Shown here: positions 44,128-53,361 of the stretch, piece by piece
Layout of the letters: every line of letters begins with the position of its first letter
How positions within the stretch are numbered: the first letter of the stretch is position 1
Translations under genes and position numbers: made by a program
Source of the DNA: an uncultured Pelagibacteraceae bacterium
Lineage (GTDB): Bacteria > Pseudomonadota > Alphaproteobacteria > Pelagibacterales > Pelagibacteraceae
DNA length: 58,656 nucleotides
Direction of reading: 5' to 3'
Assembly: GCA_902560015.1 (NCBI GenBank)
Contig: CACEKA010000005.1
Location: 1-58,656 of the forward strand
The notes under the pieces: generated by a model
Databases searched by the model: none
The model's input: only the letters and a program-made list of their open reading frames with translations
What the model was told of the DNA's origin: nothing

Positions 44128-45069
44128 ATGTCTAATATTTTAATTATTAAACATGGGTCTTTGGGTGATATAGCTCAAGCATGTGGTGCAATTCAAGATA
44201 TTTCTGAAAATCATAGTAATGATGAAGTTCATTTACTAACAACAAAACCATATTTTGATTTATTTAAAAAAAATCCCCATATTTCAAATGTTATTTTAGA
44301 TAAGCGGTTATCACGATTAAACCTTATCTACTTATATTCATTGATGAAAAATATTAAGAAATACAAATTTTCTAAAGTTTACGATCTACAAAATTCAAGT
44401 AGAACAGCATTTTATAAAAATATATTATTTCCTAAAGCAACAAAAGAAATATGGTCATCTACAGAAACCACGTTACCTGAAGGAACTACAAAAGATGATT
44501 TTGATAAAGACTCAGTTTTATCTAGATTTGATCATCAATTAAAAAGTTCTGGTATTAATACCAATCATACTTTAAGCCCTGATTTTTCATGGAGCCTATC
44601 AGATATATCTCAAATAAAAAATTATCATCAATTAGATAAATACATTGTTGTTTTTCCTTTTTGCTCACCTCATTTAACTTCTAAGAAGTGGCCTTATTAC
44701 AATGATTTAATTTCTATGATTAATGAAAAATCAGACAATAAATTTAAAGTAGTTATAGCCCCTGGTCCTGGTGAAATAAAAGAAGCATCAAGTATTAATG
44801 CGCTTTGTGTTTTAGATAATGGTAAAGCTTTAGATATTTCTCAGCTAGCGGCACTGATTAAAGATAGTTCGTTTGTAGTTGCTAATGATACGGGTCCTGC
44901 TCATATGACAGCTCATTTAGGATCAAAAGGAATTGCTCTATTTGGCTCTCACACAACGCCTTTCAAAGTTAGTATTGAAAGAGAAAATTTTAAAGCAATA
45001 CAAGCCCCAGAATTATCCAAGTTGTCAGTGGAAAAAGTTTTTGAAAGATTGTCTGAGATTATTTCTTAA
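44128..45069 (+). CDS. Family 9 glycosyltransferase (heptosyltransferase-like)
   Basis: The 313-residue protein begins ILIIKHGSLGDIAQACGAIQDI, the GT9 N-terminal motif, and has the nucleotide-sugar site VVANDTGPAHMTAHLGSKGIALFG near 248-271. GT9 enzymes add heptose or similar sugars to lipopolysaccharide core on the cytoplasmic face. It is divergent from a DUF6165 gene and its last 11 bases overlap a convergent membrane-protein gene. The acceptor is unknown. Confidence 0.87.
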   Translation: MSNILIIKHGSLGDIAQACGAIQDISENHSNDEVHLLTTKPYFDLFKKNPHISNVILDKRLSRLNLIYLYSLMKNIKKYKFSKVYDLQNSSRTAFYKNILFPKATKEIWSSTETTLPEGTTKDDFDKDSVLSRFDHQLKSSGINTNHTLSPDFSWSLSDISQIKNYHQLDKYIVVFPFCSPHLTSKKWPYYNDLISMINEKSDNKFKVVIAPGPGEIKEASSINALCVLDNGKALDISQLAALIKDSSFVVANDTGPAHMTAHLGSKGIALFGSHTTPFKVSIERENFKAIQAPELSKLSVEKVFERLSEIIS

Positions 45070-46135
45070 GTTTTTCTAATATTCTTAAAAATATAGGAAC
45101 CGTGAAAAGAATAAAAAGTAATCTTATTATATGATGAAATGCTACAAAGTCAGGATCTAAATCAAAAGCAATTGCTATAACTGCAACTTCATAAATTCCA
45201 CCAGGACTAAAAGATAGGATTAAAGTTAAAATATTAGTATCAACAAAGAATGTGGCAACATATGCAGCAAGCAAACCTAGTAAGACCAGTATAGTTGTAG
45301 CAACTATGCTATGTAATGAATTATTGGCAATTTCTTTAACAGTTTTTTCTGCAAACCTACATCCAACAGAAGCACCAAGTATTAAAAGACAAAAATTAAT
45401 AGAAGCATCAGGCAATTTATATGAGGCAATATCTGTAATTTGTAGTAATCCACTAGCAAATAACGTTCCTGATAATAAAGCTGCGGGAACTCTAATTTTA
45501 TCGAAAACAAAAATAAAAAATAAAGATGCAATGATAAGTAAAATTAGATTTAGATGATTTTGACCCATGTAATCAAAACTATCTAATAGCAATGCTTCTG
45601 AACCTGTATTATTAACAATAATAAATGGAATAACTGTTATTATTATAATTAATCTAATTAGGTGTGAAGTTGCCACTTGAGATAAATCAGTTTTTTCATT
45701 TTCTGCTAAAATCATTAATGGACCTAATGCACCTGGTGCTGAAGAAAATATTGAGGCCTTTTCCCCGTAGCCTGCATATTTTTGTAAATATTTTGAAACT
45801 ATTAAAATACAAATAATAATGTAGATAAGCATTATAGCTGATGTCCAAATCCAATTAATCATCTGATTAAAAAGATTTTGATCAATATAATTACCTATAT
45901 GTAGTCCAAGGATAATTAAAATTGAACTTAAAGCTATTTTAGGCATTACAACTTTTAATCCAGCTAACGCAGCAATAGATGTGATAATCATGGGGCCTAA
46001 CATCCAAGCTAAAGGAATATTGAAATAGTCAGCAACTATAGCACTAGGAATTGAAATTAAGATTACAGAAATAAACTTGCTAGTAAAAAGTTGTTTAAAA
46101 TTTGAATAATAAAAAGTAACCTTAGACTTGATCAT
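45059..46135 (-). CDS. AbrB family membrane protein (ammonia monooxygenase-like, duplicated domain)
   Basis: The protein has about ten membrane helices and two copies of the AbrB-type membrane repeat: IPLAWMLGPMIITSIAALAG near the N-terminus and RVPAALLSGTLFASGLL later, with LSFSPGGIYEVAVIAIAFDLDPDFVAFHHIIRLLFI in the C-terminal half. Proteins of this family (named after Bacillus AbrB by error in some databases) are putative transporters of unknown substrate. I start at ATG 46135; a GTG seven codons upstream is possible. Confidence 0.83.
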   Translation of the reverse strand: MIKSKVTFYYSNFKQLFTSKFISVILISIPSAIVADYFNIPLAWMLGPMIITSIAALAGLKVVMPKIALSSILIILGLHIGNYIDQNLFNQMINWIWTSAIMLIYIIICILIVSKYLQKYAGYGEKASIFSSAPGALGPLMILAENEKTDLSQVATSHLIRLIIIITVIPFIIVNNTGSEALLLDSFDYMGQNHLNLILLIIASLFFIFVFDKIRVPAALLSGTLFASGLLQITDIASYKLPDASINFCLLILGASVGCRFAEKTVKEIANNSLHSIVATTILVLLGLLAAYVATFFVDTNILTLILSFSPGGIYEVAVIAIAFDLDPDFVAFHHIIRLLFILFTVPIFLRILEKLKK

Positions 46136-46293
46136 AAACAGTTCTTCTATCACCACTTTGAAAAAAAATAACAGAAAAGAAGTTAACGAAAAAAGTGAAC
46201 TTAATTTTTTTTAATAAAATTTTTTATTAATTAATACTGAGTTTTTGTTCCAATAATTAGAATCAATCATTAGTTGAATAATAATATTATAAG

Positions 46294-46322
46294 TTGCATT
46301 AATATTTATACTGTAATTTACT
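46294..46322 (+). promoter_or_regulatory. Putative promoter of tctCBA
   Basis: TTGCAT (46294-46299) and TTTACT (46317-46322) are 17 bases apart and about 30 bases before the tctC ATG. The same TTTACT at the same spacing serves as the -10 candidate of dctP. The rest of the 195-base spacer is AT-rich with no other clear element. Confidence 0.35.
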
Positions 46323-46351
46323 ATGATTTTTAAATTAGAGAGGTAAAAATA

Positions 46352-47332
46352 ATGAAAAACTTAAAAAGAATAGTTTCAGTATTATTTTCAGCAATCCTAT
46401 TATTCTCAGCAACAACAACTAGCTCAGTAGCAATTGATAAATTGCACTTTGTAATTGGTGGTGGTGCTGGTGGTGGTTGGGATGGAACTGCTAGAGGTAC
46501 TGGAGAAGCTTTAACAAAAGCTGGAATGTTAAAAAGTGCATCATTTGAAAATATGTCAGGTGGTGGTGGTGGTAAAGCTTTAGCTTTTATGATTAATACT
46601 AAGCCTGCAAATACAGTTTTAGTTCAATCTACACCATTAGTTTTAAGATCAATCACTAGACACAAAGGTTATGTAAAAGGTAGTGGTACATTATCTTATA
46701 AAGATGTTGTGCCGATTGCTGGTGTAATTGGTGACTATGGTGCAATTGCTGTTGCAAAAAACTCACCTTACAAAAACTTTAAAGATGTAGTTGATGCATA
46801 CAAAAAGGATCCAAGCTCTATTAAAATGGCTGGTGGATCAGTAAGAGGAAGTATGGACCATTTAATTGGTGCTTTAGCTTTTCAAGCAGCTGGTGCTAAT
46901 CCAAATGATGTAGCTTACATTCCTTATGATGCTGGTGGAAAAGCGTTAGCTGGACTTTTATCTGGTGAGACACAAATTATCTCTACAGGTTTAGGTGAAT
47001 TGATGGGTGCAAGAGACCAAGTAACAATTATTGGTATCACTGCTCCTTCAAGAGTTTCTGATGCTCCAGATGCGCCAACTCTAAAAGAACAAGGATATGA
47101 TGTACAATTCGTTAACTGGAGAGGATTTTTTGGCCCTCCAGGTATGAGCAGTGCAGATAAAGATGCAATTGCTAAAATGCTAGGCGATGTACAAAAAACT
47201 TCTGAATGGGAAACTGTTAGAGCAAGAAATGCTTGGGTTAATATTTACAATCCAGGTGACAAGTTTGTTTCTTTCTTAGAAAAACAAACAGAAGAAATGA
47301 CAGCTCTTATGAAGAAATTAGGAGTTATATAA
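46352..47332 (+). CDS. tctC: Tripartite tricarboxylate transporter substrate-binding protein
   Basis: The 326-residue protein has a signal peptide with likely cleavage after SSVA (residue 27) and the TctC/Bug family pattern: LHFVIGGGAGGGWDGTARGTGEAL, FENMSGGGGGKALAFM, SVRGSMDHLIGALAFQAAG and YIPYDAGGKALAGLLSGE. It would bind a carboxylate in the periplasm for the TctAB carrier. The opening is glycine-rich (GGGAGGGWD) where typical Bug proteins have PxxPGGxxD, so the ligand may differ from citrate. GAGAGG precedes the ATG. Confidence 0.9.
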   Translation: MKNLKRIVSVLFSAILLFSATTTSSVAIDKLHFVIGGGAGGGWDGTARGTGEALTKAGMLKSASFENMSGGGGGKALAFMINTKPANTVLVQSTPLVLRSITRHKGYVKGSGTLSYKDVVPIAGVIGDYGAIAVAKNSPYKNFKDVVDAYKKDPSSIKMAGGSVRGSMDHLIGALAFQAAGANPNDVAYIPYDAGGKALAGLLSGETQIISTGLGELMGARDQVTIIGITAPSRVSDAPDAPTLKEQGYDVQFVNWRGFFGPPGMSSADKDAIAKMLGDVQKTSEWETVRARNAWVNIYNPGDKFVSFLEKQTEEMTALMKKLGVI

Positions 47333-47354
47333 TCCTTAGGGTTATTTAAAAATT

Positions 47355-47397
47355 AGAGCAGTGAATATAAATACTACAAAAATTATATCACTGCTCT
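47355..47397 (+). promoter_or_regulatory. Stem-loop overlapping the tctB start, followed by a T-run
   Basis: Arms at 47355-47370 and 47383-47397 pair over 15 bases with one bulged A. The left arm contains the GTG start of tctB, and the right arm is followed by a 12-base stretch with 11 T. It could act both as a premature terminator after tctC and as a lid on tctB translation. Confidence 0.7.
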
Positions 47398-47831
47398 TTT
47401 TTATTTTTTCAGCATTTTATTTATATACTGCTTACCAAATTCAAGTTTTTGCATTTGATGAAAATGCACCTTTTAATGCCAGAACATTTCCAATTTACTT
47501 AGGTTATGCTGGTTTATTTTTTTCAGCATTAAAATTAATCTTACCAGATCCAAATACAATTAAAGTAGAGCACAAAACTTTAGAATATAAAAAGACTGCA
47601 ATCTTGGTTTTAATTGCAATTATATATGGAGCAACTATTTTAAAAGTTGGTTATTTTTTAACCACATCTTTATTTTTATTTGCTTCTTATTATTTCCTAG
47701 GAGAAAGAAGATGGATACTAATGTTTATACTATCTTTCCCTTTTGTAGCCGCATTTATGTATCTACTTCATGGAGTTCTTAACATTTATTTAAGAGATCC
47801 ATTCCTACAATCAATTGGAGTAATGGGATGA
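47361..47831 (+). CDS. tctB: Tripartite tricarboxylate transporter small permease TctB
   Basis: The 156-residue protein has four hydrophobic helices and the TctB layout: first helix from residue 7, then NAPFNARTFPIYLGYAGLFFSALKL, the conserved F/YP region after helix one. It forms the sodium-driven carrier with TctA. The only reasonable start is the GTG inside the hairpin, because an in-frame stop lies 24 bases upstream and no other start codon precedes the first helix. tctA overlaps its stop by four bases. Confidence 0.83.
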   Translation: MNINTTKIISLLFFIFSAFYLYTAYQIQVFAFDENAPFNARTFPIYLGYAGLFFSALKLILPDPNTIKVEHKTLEYKKTAILVLIAIIYGATILKVGYFLTTSLFLFASYYFLGERRWILMFILSFPFVAAFMYLLHGVLNIYLRDPFLQSIGVMG

Positions 47832-49327
47832 TTGACGGAATATTAATTGGATTAACTACGGCTTTAACTTTCCAAAACATACTAATGGTTATGGTTGGTT
47901 GTTTTTTTGGAACAATTATAGGAATGCTCCCAGGCCTTGGTCCAATGACTGCAATTGCTTTAATGATTCCTATTACTTATGGTTTTGATCCAGCAACAGG
48001 ATTAATTTTGATGGCAGGTGTTTATTATGGAGCGGTATTTGGTGGATCTACTTCTTCTATATTGTTAAATGCACCTGGTGTTCCTGGGACTGTTGCAACT
48101 TCATTTGATGGTTATCCAATGGCACAACAAGGTAAAGCTGGAAAAGCTTTGGCTATTGCAGCATGGAGTTCATTTGCAGGAGGAACATTATCTGCAATCT
48201 ATTTATTATTTATGGCACCAAGTTTATCAAAAGTTAGTTTATCTTTTAGATCGCCAGATTATTTTGCATTAATGATTTTAGGTTTAACAGCTATTGCTGC
48301 TTTTTCATCTAAAGGTCAGTTTTTAAAAGCAATGATGATGGTAGTACTTGGTTTAATGTTAGCTTCTGTTGGTCAAGATAGTTTGTCTGATATTACAAGA
48401 TTTACATTTAACAATATGAATTTAACTGATGGTATTAGCTTCGTACTTGTAGTGATGGCAACATTTGCAATGAGTGAAGCTTTAACAATTATCTTAAAAA
48501 GAAATGATCCAACAAGTGCTGCTAAACAAGTTTCTTTAACTGAACTTGGTTCTATTAAAATAAATAAAGAAGAACGAACAAAAATGTATAAAACTATTCC
48601 AAGATCATCAGTGATTGGTTTTTTAATTGGCGTTTTACCAGGTGCTGGTGCAACAATTGCATCTTTCTTAGCATATGGAATGGAACGAAATGTAGTTAGT
48701 GATGAAGAGAAAGAAAAATTTGGTAAAGGAAGTGTTAATGGTTTATCCGCACCAGAAACTGCAAATAATGCAGCTTGCTCTGGTTCATTTGTGCCAATGT
48801 TAACTTTGGGAATTCCAGGAAGCGGAACAACTGCAGTAATGCTAGGTGCACTTTTAGGATTTGGGGTTCAACCAGGACCAAGACTTTATATGACTAATCC
48901 AGAAATTTTCTGGTCAATAATTATGTCTATGTATATTGGAATGGTAATTCTTCTTATATTAAACTTACCGCTCATTCCTTATATAGCCAGAATTCTTGCT
49001 GTTCCCAAGAACTATTTAATTCCTTTAATCTTATTTTTCTCAGTGACAGGAATTTATGTAATGTCATTTAATAACTTTGATATTTATTTAATGATTGGAA
49101 TAGCTGTGGTTGCAACATACTTAAGATTGTATGATTTTCCAATGCCACCTCTAATATTAGCTTTTGTTCTTGGAGGATTAATGGAAGAAAATCTAAGAAG
49201 ATCTTTGTTATTAAGTAATGGATCGTGGGAGTTTTTGTGGGATAGAACCCTTACCGCTTGTATTTTAGCCACTACTATATTTATAGTTTTATGGCATATT
49301 TATAAGACGTTAACTAAAAATAATTAA
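47828..49327 (+). CDS. tctA: Tripartite tricarboxylate transporter large permease TctA
   Basis: The 499-residue protein is a standard TctA with about twelve helices. The conserved first motif is GTIIGMLPGLGPMTAIALMIPITYG, followed by GAVFGGSTSSILLNAPGVPGTVATSFDGYPMA (about 67-98), and the repeat-like second half has VLPGAGATIASFLAYGMER and FVPMLTLGIPGSGTTAVMLGAL. It moves the carboxylate with sodium. The gene order C-B-A keeps the binding protein first. Overlap ATGA with tctB shows coupling. Confidence 0.94.
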   Translation: MIDGILIGLTTALTFQNILMVMVGCFFGTIIGMLPGLGPMTAIALMIPITYGFDPATGLILMAGVYYGAVFGGSTSSILLNAPGVPGTVATSFDGYPMAQQGKAGKALAIAAWSSFAGGTLSAIYLLFMAPSLSKVSLSFRSPDYFALMILGLTAIAAFSSKGQFLKAMMMVVLGLMLASVGQDSLSDITRFTFNNMNLTDGISFVLVVMATFAMSEALTIILKRNDPTSAAKQVSLTELGSIKINKEERTKMYKTIPRSSVIGFLIGVLPGAGATIASFLAYGMERNVVSDEEKEKFGKGSVNGLSAPETANNAACSGSFVPMLTLGIPGSGTTAVMLGALLGFGVQPGPRLYMTNPEIFWSIIMSMYIGMVILLILNLPLIPYIARILAVPKNYLIPLILFFSVTGIYVMSFNNFDIYLMIGIAVVATYLRLYDFPMPPLILAFVLGGLMEENLRRSLLLSNGSWEFLWDRTLTACILATTIFIVLWHIYKTLTKNN

Positions 49328-49363
49328 GTTGTTAAATCTAATTATAATCTGTTAACATTATTG

Positions 49364-50458
49364 ATGAAAAAGATATTATTACTTTTTCTTTGTTTATTAA
49401 TTACAAGTCCTGCTTTAGCATTTAATAAATTTATGCTTAAGCTACAAAAAAAATTTAAAAATAGTGAGTTAATAAAAATTGAGTCGTATAGAGCTTTTGA
49501 CTTTTACTCTATTCAAGAAGGTTGGCATAAAAACTCACCAAGTAAATTTGATGCATTAATTATATATCCTAAGGGTGAAGGTCCATTTCCACTAGTTATG
49601 ATAAGTCATAGTAGTTGGGGACCTGAAGAATATATTTCTAAATGGATGGTTTTTCATAAAAGACAGGCAAAAAAATTACAAAAAAAAGGAATTGCAGTAA
49701 TGTTCATTGATCATTTTACCGCGAGAGATCAAATAGGTAGCACTGCTGGAAATCAATTTACTGTAAATATTTGGTCACAATTTTTGGACTCCTTTATTGC
49801 TCTTGAATATTTATCAAAAAACCCAAAGATAAATATAAAGAAAGTAGGTATTACAGGTGGTTCAAGAGGTGGTATGGTTTCTATTTTGGCATCTGAAAAA
49901 AGAATGAGAGATGCATTAATAAGTAAAGATCTATATTTTGCAGCAGCCCAACCAAGATATCCAGATTGTGAGGATGTAGGTATGTTTAGAAATCCTCAGC
50001 CAATAAAAGAAACAAAAACATGGATGATATTGGGTGGTTCTGATAATTATACAAGACCTGAGCCATGTATTCAGCTAGGAGAGAAAATTAAAAAAAATGG
50101 TGGAGATATAGAAGTTACAGTAAAAAAAGGTTGGTATCATGATTTCATTGGAAATTATGAAGTTGAAGAAATGGAATACGCTCAAATTTTTTGGAAATGC
50201 CCAAAGTGGTATACTGAGGATAATGGAAAAATGAGCAAATCATATATGGATTTTTTGTTAAAGTATGTAGATCGATGGGAAAAAGAGGAAGATTTTTATC
50301 AAATGTCTAAAGAGGATCCTTTAAGAACATTAAAATTTAGTTTTGATCCTTATAATTATAGTGCATGTATGTTCACAGGTGCTAAAGGAGGAGGAGATCA
50401 TGGCAAACATCTAGCAAGGGATGATTTAAAATTTTGGATGGAAAATTTGCTTAATTAA
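49364..50458 (+). CDS. Secreted dienelactone-hydrolase-like alpha/beta hydrolase
   Basis: The protein has a signal peptide with likely cleavage after SPALA (residue 20) and a hydrolase domain: LIIYPKGEGPFPLVMISHSSWG, VMFIDHFTARD, and the nucleophile elbow ITGGSRGGM. The histidine is likely in KKGWYHDFIG and the acid in LGGSDNYTRPEPC. It resembles dienelactone hydrolase-family proteins exported to the periplasm. The ATG at 49364 directly follows a TTG that could serve as an earlier start. It lies 36 bases after tctA, so it may be co-transcribed and act on an ester linked to the transported acid. Confidence 0.82.
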   Translation: MKKILLLFLCLLITSPALAFNKFMLKLQKKFKNSELIKIESYRAFDFYSIQEGWHKNSPSKFDALIIYPKGEGPFPLVMISHSSWGPEEYISKWMVFHKRQAKKLQKKGIAVMFIDHFTARDQIGSTAGNQFTVNIWSQFLDSFIALEYLSKNPKINIKKVGITGGSRGGMVSILASEKRMRDALISKDLYFAAAQPRYPDCEDVGMFRNPQPIKETKTWMILGGSDNYTRPEPCIQLGEKIKKNGGDIEVTVKKGWYHDFIGNYEVEEMEYAQIFWKCPKWYTEDNGKMSKSYMDFLLKYVDRWEKEEDFYQMSKEDPLRTLKFSFDPYNYSACMFTGAKGGGDHGKHLARDDLKFWMENLLN

Positions 50459-50465
50459 AAAATTT

Positions 50466-51353
50466 TTAAGACTTAATATCTATTCTTTTTCTAATTATTT
50501 CTTTATCTAGCTTCATTTCTCTATAAGAAATTATAAGAACGCCAGTAAATATTATAAGAGCACCAATCCAAGTATACAGATCTGGAATTTCATCAAATAC
50601 AAAATATCCAATAATAGATGCAAAAACTAAATTTAAAAATGAGTAGGGTTGAGTCATACTTACATCAACTAGTTTAAATGCATGGTTAAGCGTTAAATGT
50701 AAAACTGTTCCACACATAGCTGCTAAGATTAAGTAGATGAGTGTTTTTAAGCTTGGCATTTCCCAAAAAAATAAAACTATAAAAAAACTGAGTAGACTCA
50801 TAAATATAGATTGATAAGCTAGAATAGTAATTGCACTATCATCTTTAGAAATTTTTTTAGTTATAATTATATTAATTGACCAAAGTAATGCTGAAAATAA
50901 AACCATATAAACTCCAATAGATATATCTACAAAACCAGGTCGAATAATTACCAACATTCCACTAAAACCAAGCATTAGAGCAAAAGTTCTGTAGATATAA
51001 ATCTTCTCTCCTAAAAAAAATACCGCAAGTATTGTTACAATTAAAGGAACAACAAAAGATATTGCGGTAAGTTTTTCAATAGGAAGTAGTACCAAGGCAG
51101 AAAAATATAAAAGCATTGCGGGTAAACCAAGTATTGCTCTTAAGAAATGTTGTTTAAGATGAGTTGTTTTAAGTACAGCATCTTTATTTTTAATTATGTA
51201 AGGTAAAATAATTACTAATCCTAAAAAAAATCTAAAAAAACCAGCCACATAAACATTAACATCTTCTTGAGCTATCTTTAAAAAAGAAAGCATTACAGTT
51301 CCAAAAAAAACAGAGGTAATTATTAAAAAAATAGCTAATTTATTATTGGACAT
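50466..51353 (-). CDS. EamA/DMT family permease
   Basis: The 295-residue protein has ten predicted helices in two EamA repeats; the second ends LVFASIIGYFVFDEIPDLYTWIGALIIFTGVLI. Such proteins export or import small metabolites; the substrate is unknown. It lies downstream of a second EamA gene of similar length on the same strand, with a 58-base gap. Both share the FDEIPDxYTxIGAxII ending, so they are related copies. Confidence 0.87.
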   Translation of the reverse strand: MSNNKLAIFLIITSVFFGTVMLSFLKIAQEDVNVYVAGFFRFFLGLVIILPYIIKNKDAVLKTTHLKQHFLRAILGLPAMLLYFSALVLLPIEKLTAISFVVPLIVTILAVFFLGEKIYIYRTFALMLGFSGMLVIIRPGFVDISIGVYMVLFSALLWSINIIITKKISKDDSAITILAYQSIFMSLLSFFIVLFFWEMPSLKTLIYLILAAMCGTVLHLTLNHAFKLVDVSMTQPYSFLNLVFASIIGYFVFDEIPDLYTWIGALIIFTGVLIISYREMKLDKEIIRKRIDIKS

Positions 51354-51411
51354 TAATAAATTACTATAAGTATAACTAAAGTATTAACAATCTTTGTTTA
51401 GGTTAATTCAA

Positions 51412-52275
51412 TCAATTTTTTGATGTTTGATTTAAAACAAAAATACCAGAACAAGTGATTATTACTGCCCCAATGATTGTGAACATATCTGGAATATCAT
51501 TATAAAATATATATCCAAAAATTATTGCCCAAAAAATTAATGTGTAATGAAACGGTTGGATTATGCTAGCTCTTGCTTTACTCAATGCAATGATTTGAAG
51601 GTAAAGACCTAATGAAAAAAATATACCAATGCCTAAAAACATTGAGTATGAAGAACTATCTATTGGTCTCCAAAAATTAGTAGCTAATAATGACATAACT
51701 AATAAACCAATTATTGAGGTAAAAAATAAAGATGTTTCGTTTGAGTCATATTTTGAAACTTTTTTAGTTATGACCTGATAAAGTCCTAGTACAAATGCTG
51801 CCATCAGAGGCAATAAAGCTTTAGGATTAAAAATTGATGAAGTTGGTCGAAGAATAATTAAAACCCCAACAAAACCGATGAAGATAGCTATCCAGGTTTT
51901 AGGTGATACTTTTTCTTTTAAAATTATTGTAGATAAAGCAACAATTATAACTGGAGCCAAGGAACCTACACTATGAACATTTGCTAAAGATAAATATTTA
52001 AATGATAAAACAAAACAACCAGACTCTATCACTGATAGTAAGCTTCTAAAAATCTGCAATTTAATATCTTTAGATTTATAAAATAAATTATTTTTTTTTC
52101 TCTTAGCCTCAAACAAAGCTAAAAATAAAACAAAAAAATATTTTATAAGAAGTAATTGAAAAACAGAATGATGAAGTATTAAAGTTTTTTGAATTACATC
52201 TAAAATAGAAAAAGATAAATAAGCAAATATACCAATAAGTATCCCAACTGACTCGGTGGATTTTAACTGAGACAT
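51412..52275 (-). CDS. EamA/DMT family permease, second copy
   Basis: The 287-residue protein again has ten helices and two EamA repeats (LANVHSVGSLAPVIIVALSTIILKE, and the C-terminal GYIFYNDIPDMFTIIGAVIITCSGIFV). It starts three bases after the stop of a family 4 glycosyltransferase gene and precedes the first EamA gene. The two are diverged tandem copies and could form different substrate specificities or a heterodimer. No substrate is indicated. Confidence 0.87.
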   Translation of the reverse strand: MSQLKSTESVGILIGIFAYLSFSILDVIQKTLILHHSVFQLLLIKYFFVLFLALFEAKRKKNNLFYKSKDIKLQIFRSLLSVIESGCFVLSFKYLSLANVHSVGSLAPVIIVALSTIILKEKVSPKTWIAIFIGFVGVLIILRPTSSIFNPKALLPLMAAFVLGLYQVITKKVSKYDSNETSLFFTSIIGLLVMSLLATNFWRPIDSSSYSMFLGIGIFFSLGLYLQIIALSKARASIIQPFHYTLIFWAIIFGYIFYNDIPDMFTIIGAVIITCSGIFVLNQTSKN

Positions 52276-52278
52276 AAA

Positions 52279-53361
52279 TTAATTTAAAATTTTTTTATAT
52301 TCTTTAATAATGTTTGGCCAATAGAACCTAGAAACGAAGCTTTTAGCATTTTTTCCATATTCTAAATATTTTTTATTTTCCAACATTGAATTAATTGACG
52401 AATAAATTTCATCTAAATTATTACCATCACAAATTAATCCTGTTTTTTCATGATCAATTGCATCAGATGCACCTCCATCTTTACCTCCAAGCGAGGGAAT
52501 ACTATATTGTGCAGCCTCTGTATAAGCTATTCCAAAACCTTCAACTGAAGATTTGTGTATAACGGAAGGCATTACAAAAATATTAGATTTAGCAACTAAA
52601 GCATTTTTTAAATCATCACTTATATCTTTAAAAAACATTACCTGAGCTTCGAGATCTAACTCTTTAACTAAATTTTTAATATTTTCTTCCTCTTCGCCAT
52701 AACCAATACAAATATAGACAATGTCAGGATAGATTTGTTTTAGATTTCTTAAGGCCATAATTGTCTTTTCATGATTTTTTCTCTTATCAAATCTTGAAAC
52801 TGTAATTAATCTTGGTGTTTTAACTGCAAGTAAGCTTTCAACTTTATCTAATGACTTTTGATCAACATTTTTTACAGGATCAATGCCTGGATTAATAACA
52901 ATAATCTTTTCTGGATTTACTCCAAGCTCTATTGCTAAATTTTTTGTGTAACCTGAATTTGCTATTACTTTTTCAACGTTATTCAATACTTTAATGATAC
53001 GTTTATTAATTCCTGAACCTTTGGAATGATTAATTTCTTTACCGTGAATTAAGCAGTATTTCTTTTTATTAGTTTTTAAGTGTTCTAAACTTTTCCAATG
53101 ATCTGCAATAATTCCATTAACCTTACTTTCCTTAACATATTCATCAATTAAATAAGCTTTTCTATATTTTCTTAGCAACTTGGGGCCACCAACTCTTTCA
53201 ATTGAAAATGATACATGCTCATCAAACGTTTTATGATTTTCAATATAATCAGCAAAAACTTTAATCATAAAGTTCTTCGAAAGCTCTCTTGCAAGACCCC
53301 ACATTAAACTTTGCATACCACCTAGTTCTGGTGGAAAAGATCTAGTAACTATCAAATACAT
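52279..53361 (-). CDS. Family 4 glycosyltransferase
   Basis: The 360-residue GT-B enzyme has the N-terminal SFPPELGGMQSLMWGLARELSK, VIANSGYTKNLAIELGVNPEKIIVINPGID near 135-165, SRFDKRKNHEKTI, and the nucleotide-sugar E-x7-E region (VEGFGIAYTEAAQYSIPSLG). It transfers a sugar from a nucleotide donor, probably to a lipid or surface glycan. Its start overlaps the redoxin gene stop by one base, so they are coupled though functionally unrelated at first sight. Confidence 0.88.
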   Translation of the reverse strand: MYLIVTRSFPPELGGMQSLMWGLARELSKNFMIKVFADYIENHKTFDEHVSFSIERVGGPKLLRKYRKAYLIDEYVKESKVNGIIADHWKSLEHLKTNKKKYCLIHGKEINHSKGSGINKRIIKVLNNVEKVIANSGYTKNLAIELGVNPEKIIVINPGIDPVKNVDQKSLDKVESLLAVKTPRLITVSRFDKRKNHEKTIMALRNLKQIYPDIVYICIGYGEEEENIKNLVKELDLEAQVMFFKDISDDLKNALVAKSNIFVMPSVIHKSSVEGFGIAYTEAAQYSIPSLGGKDGGASDAIDHEKTGLICDGNNLDEIYSSINSMLENKKYLEYGKNAKSFVSRFYWPNIIKEYKKILN

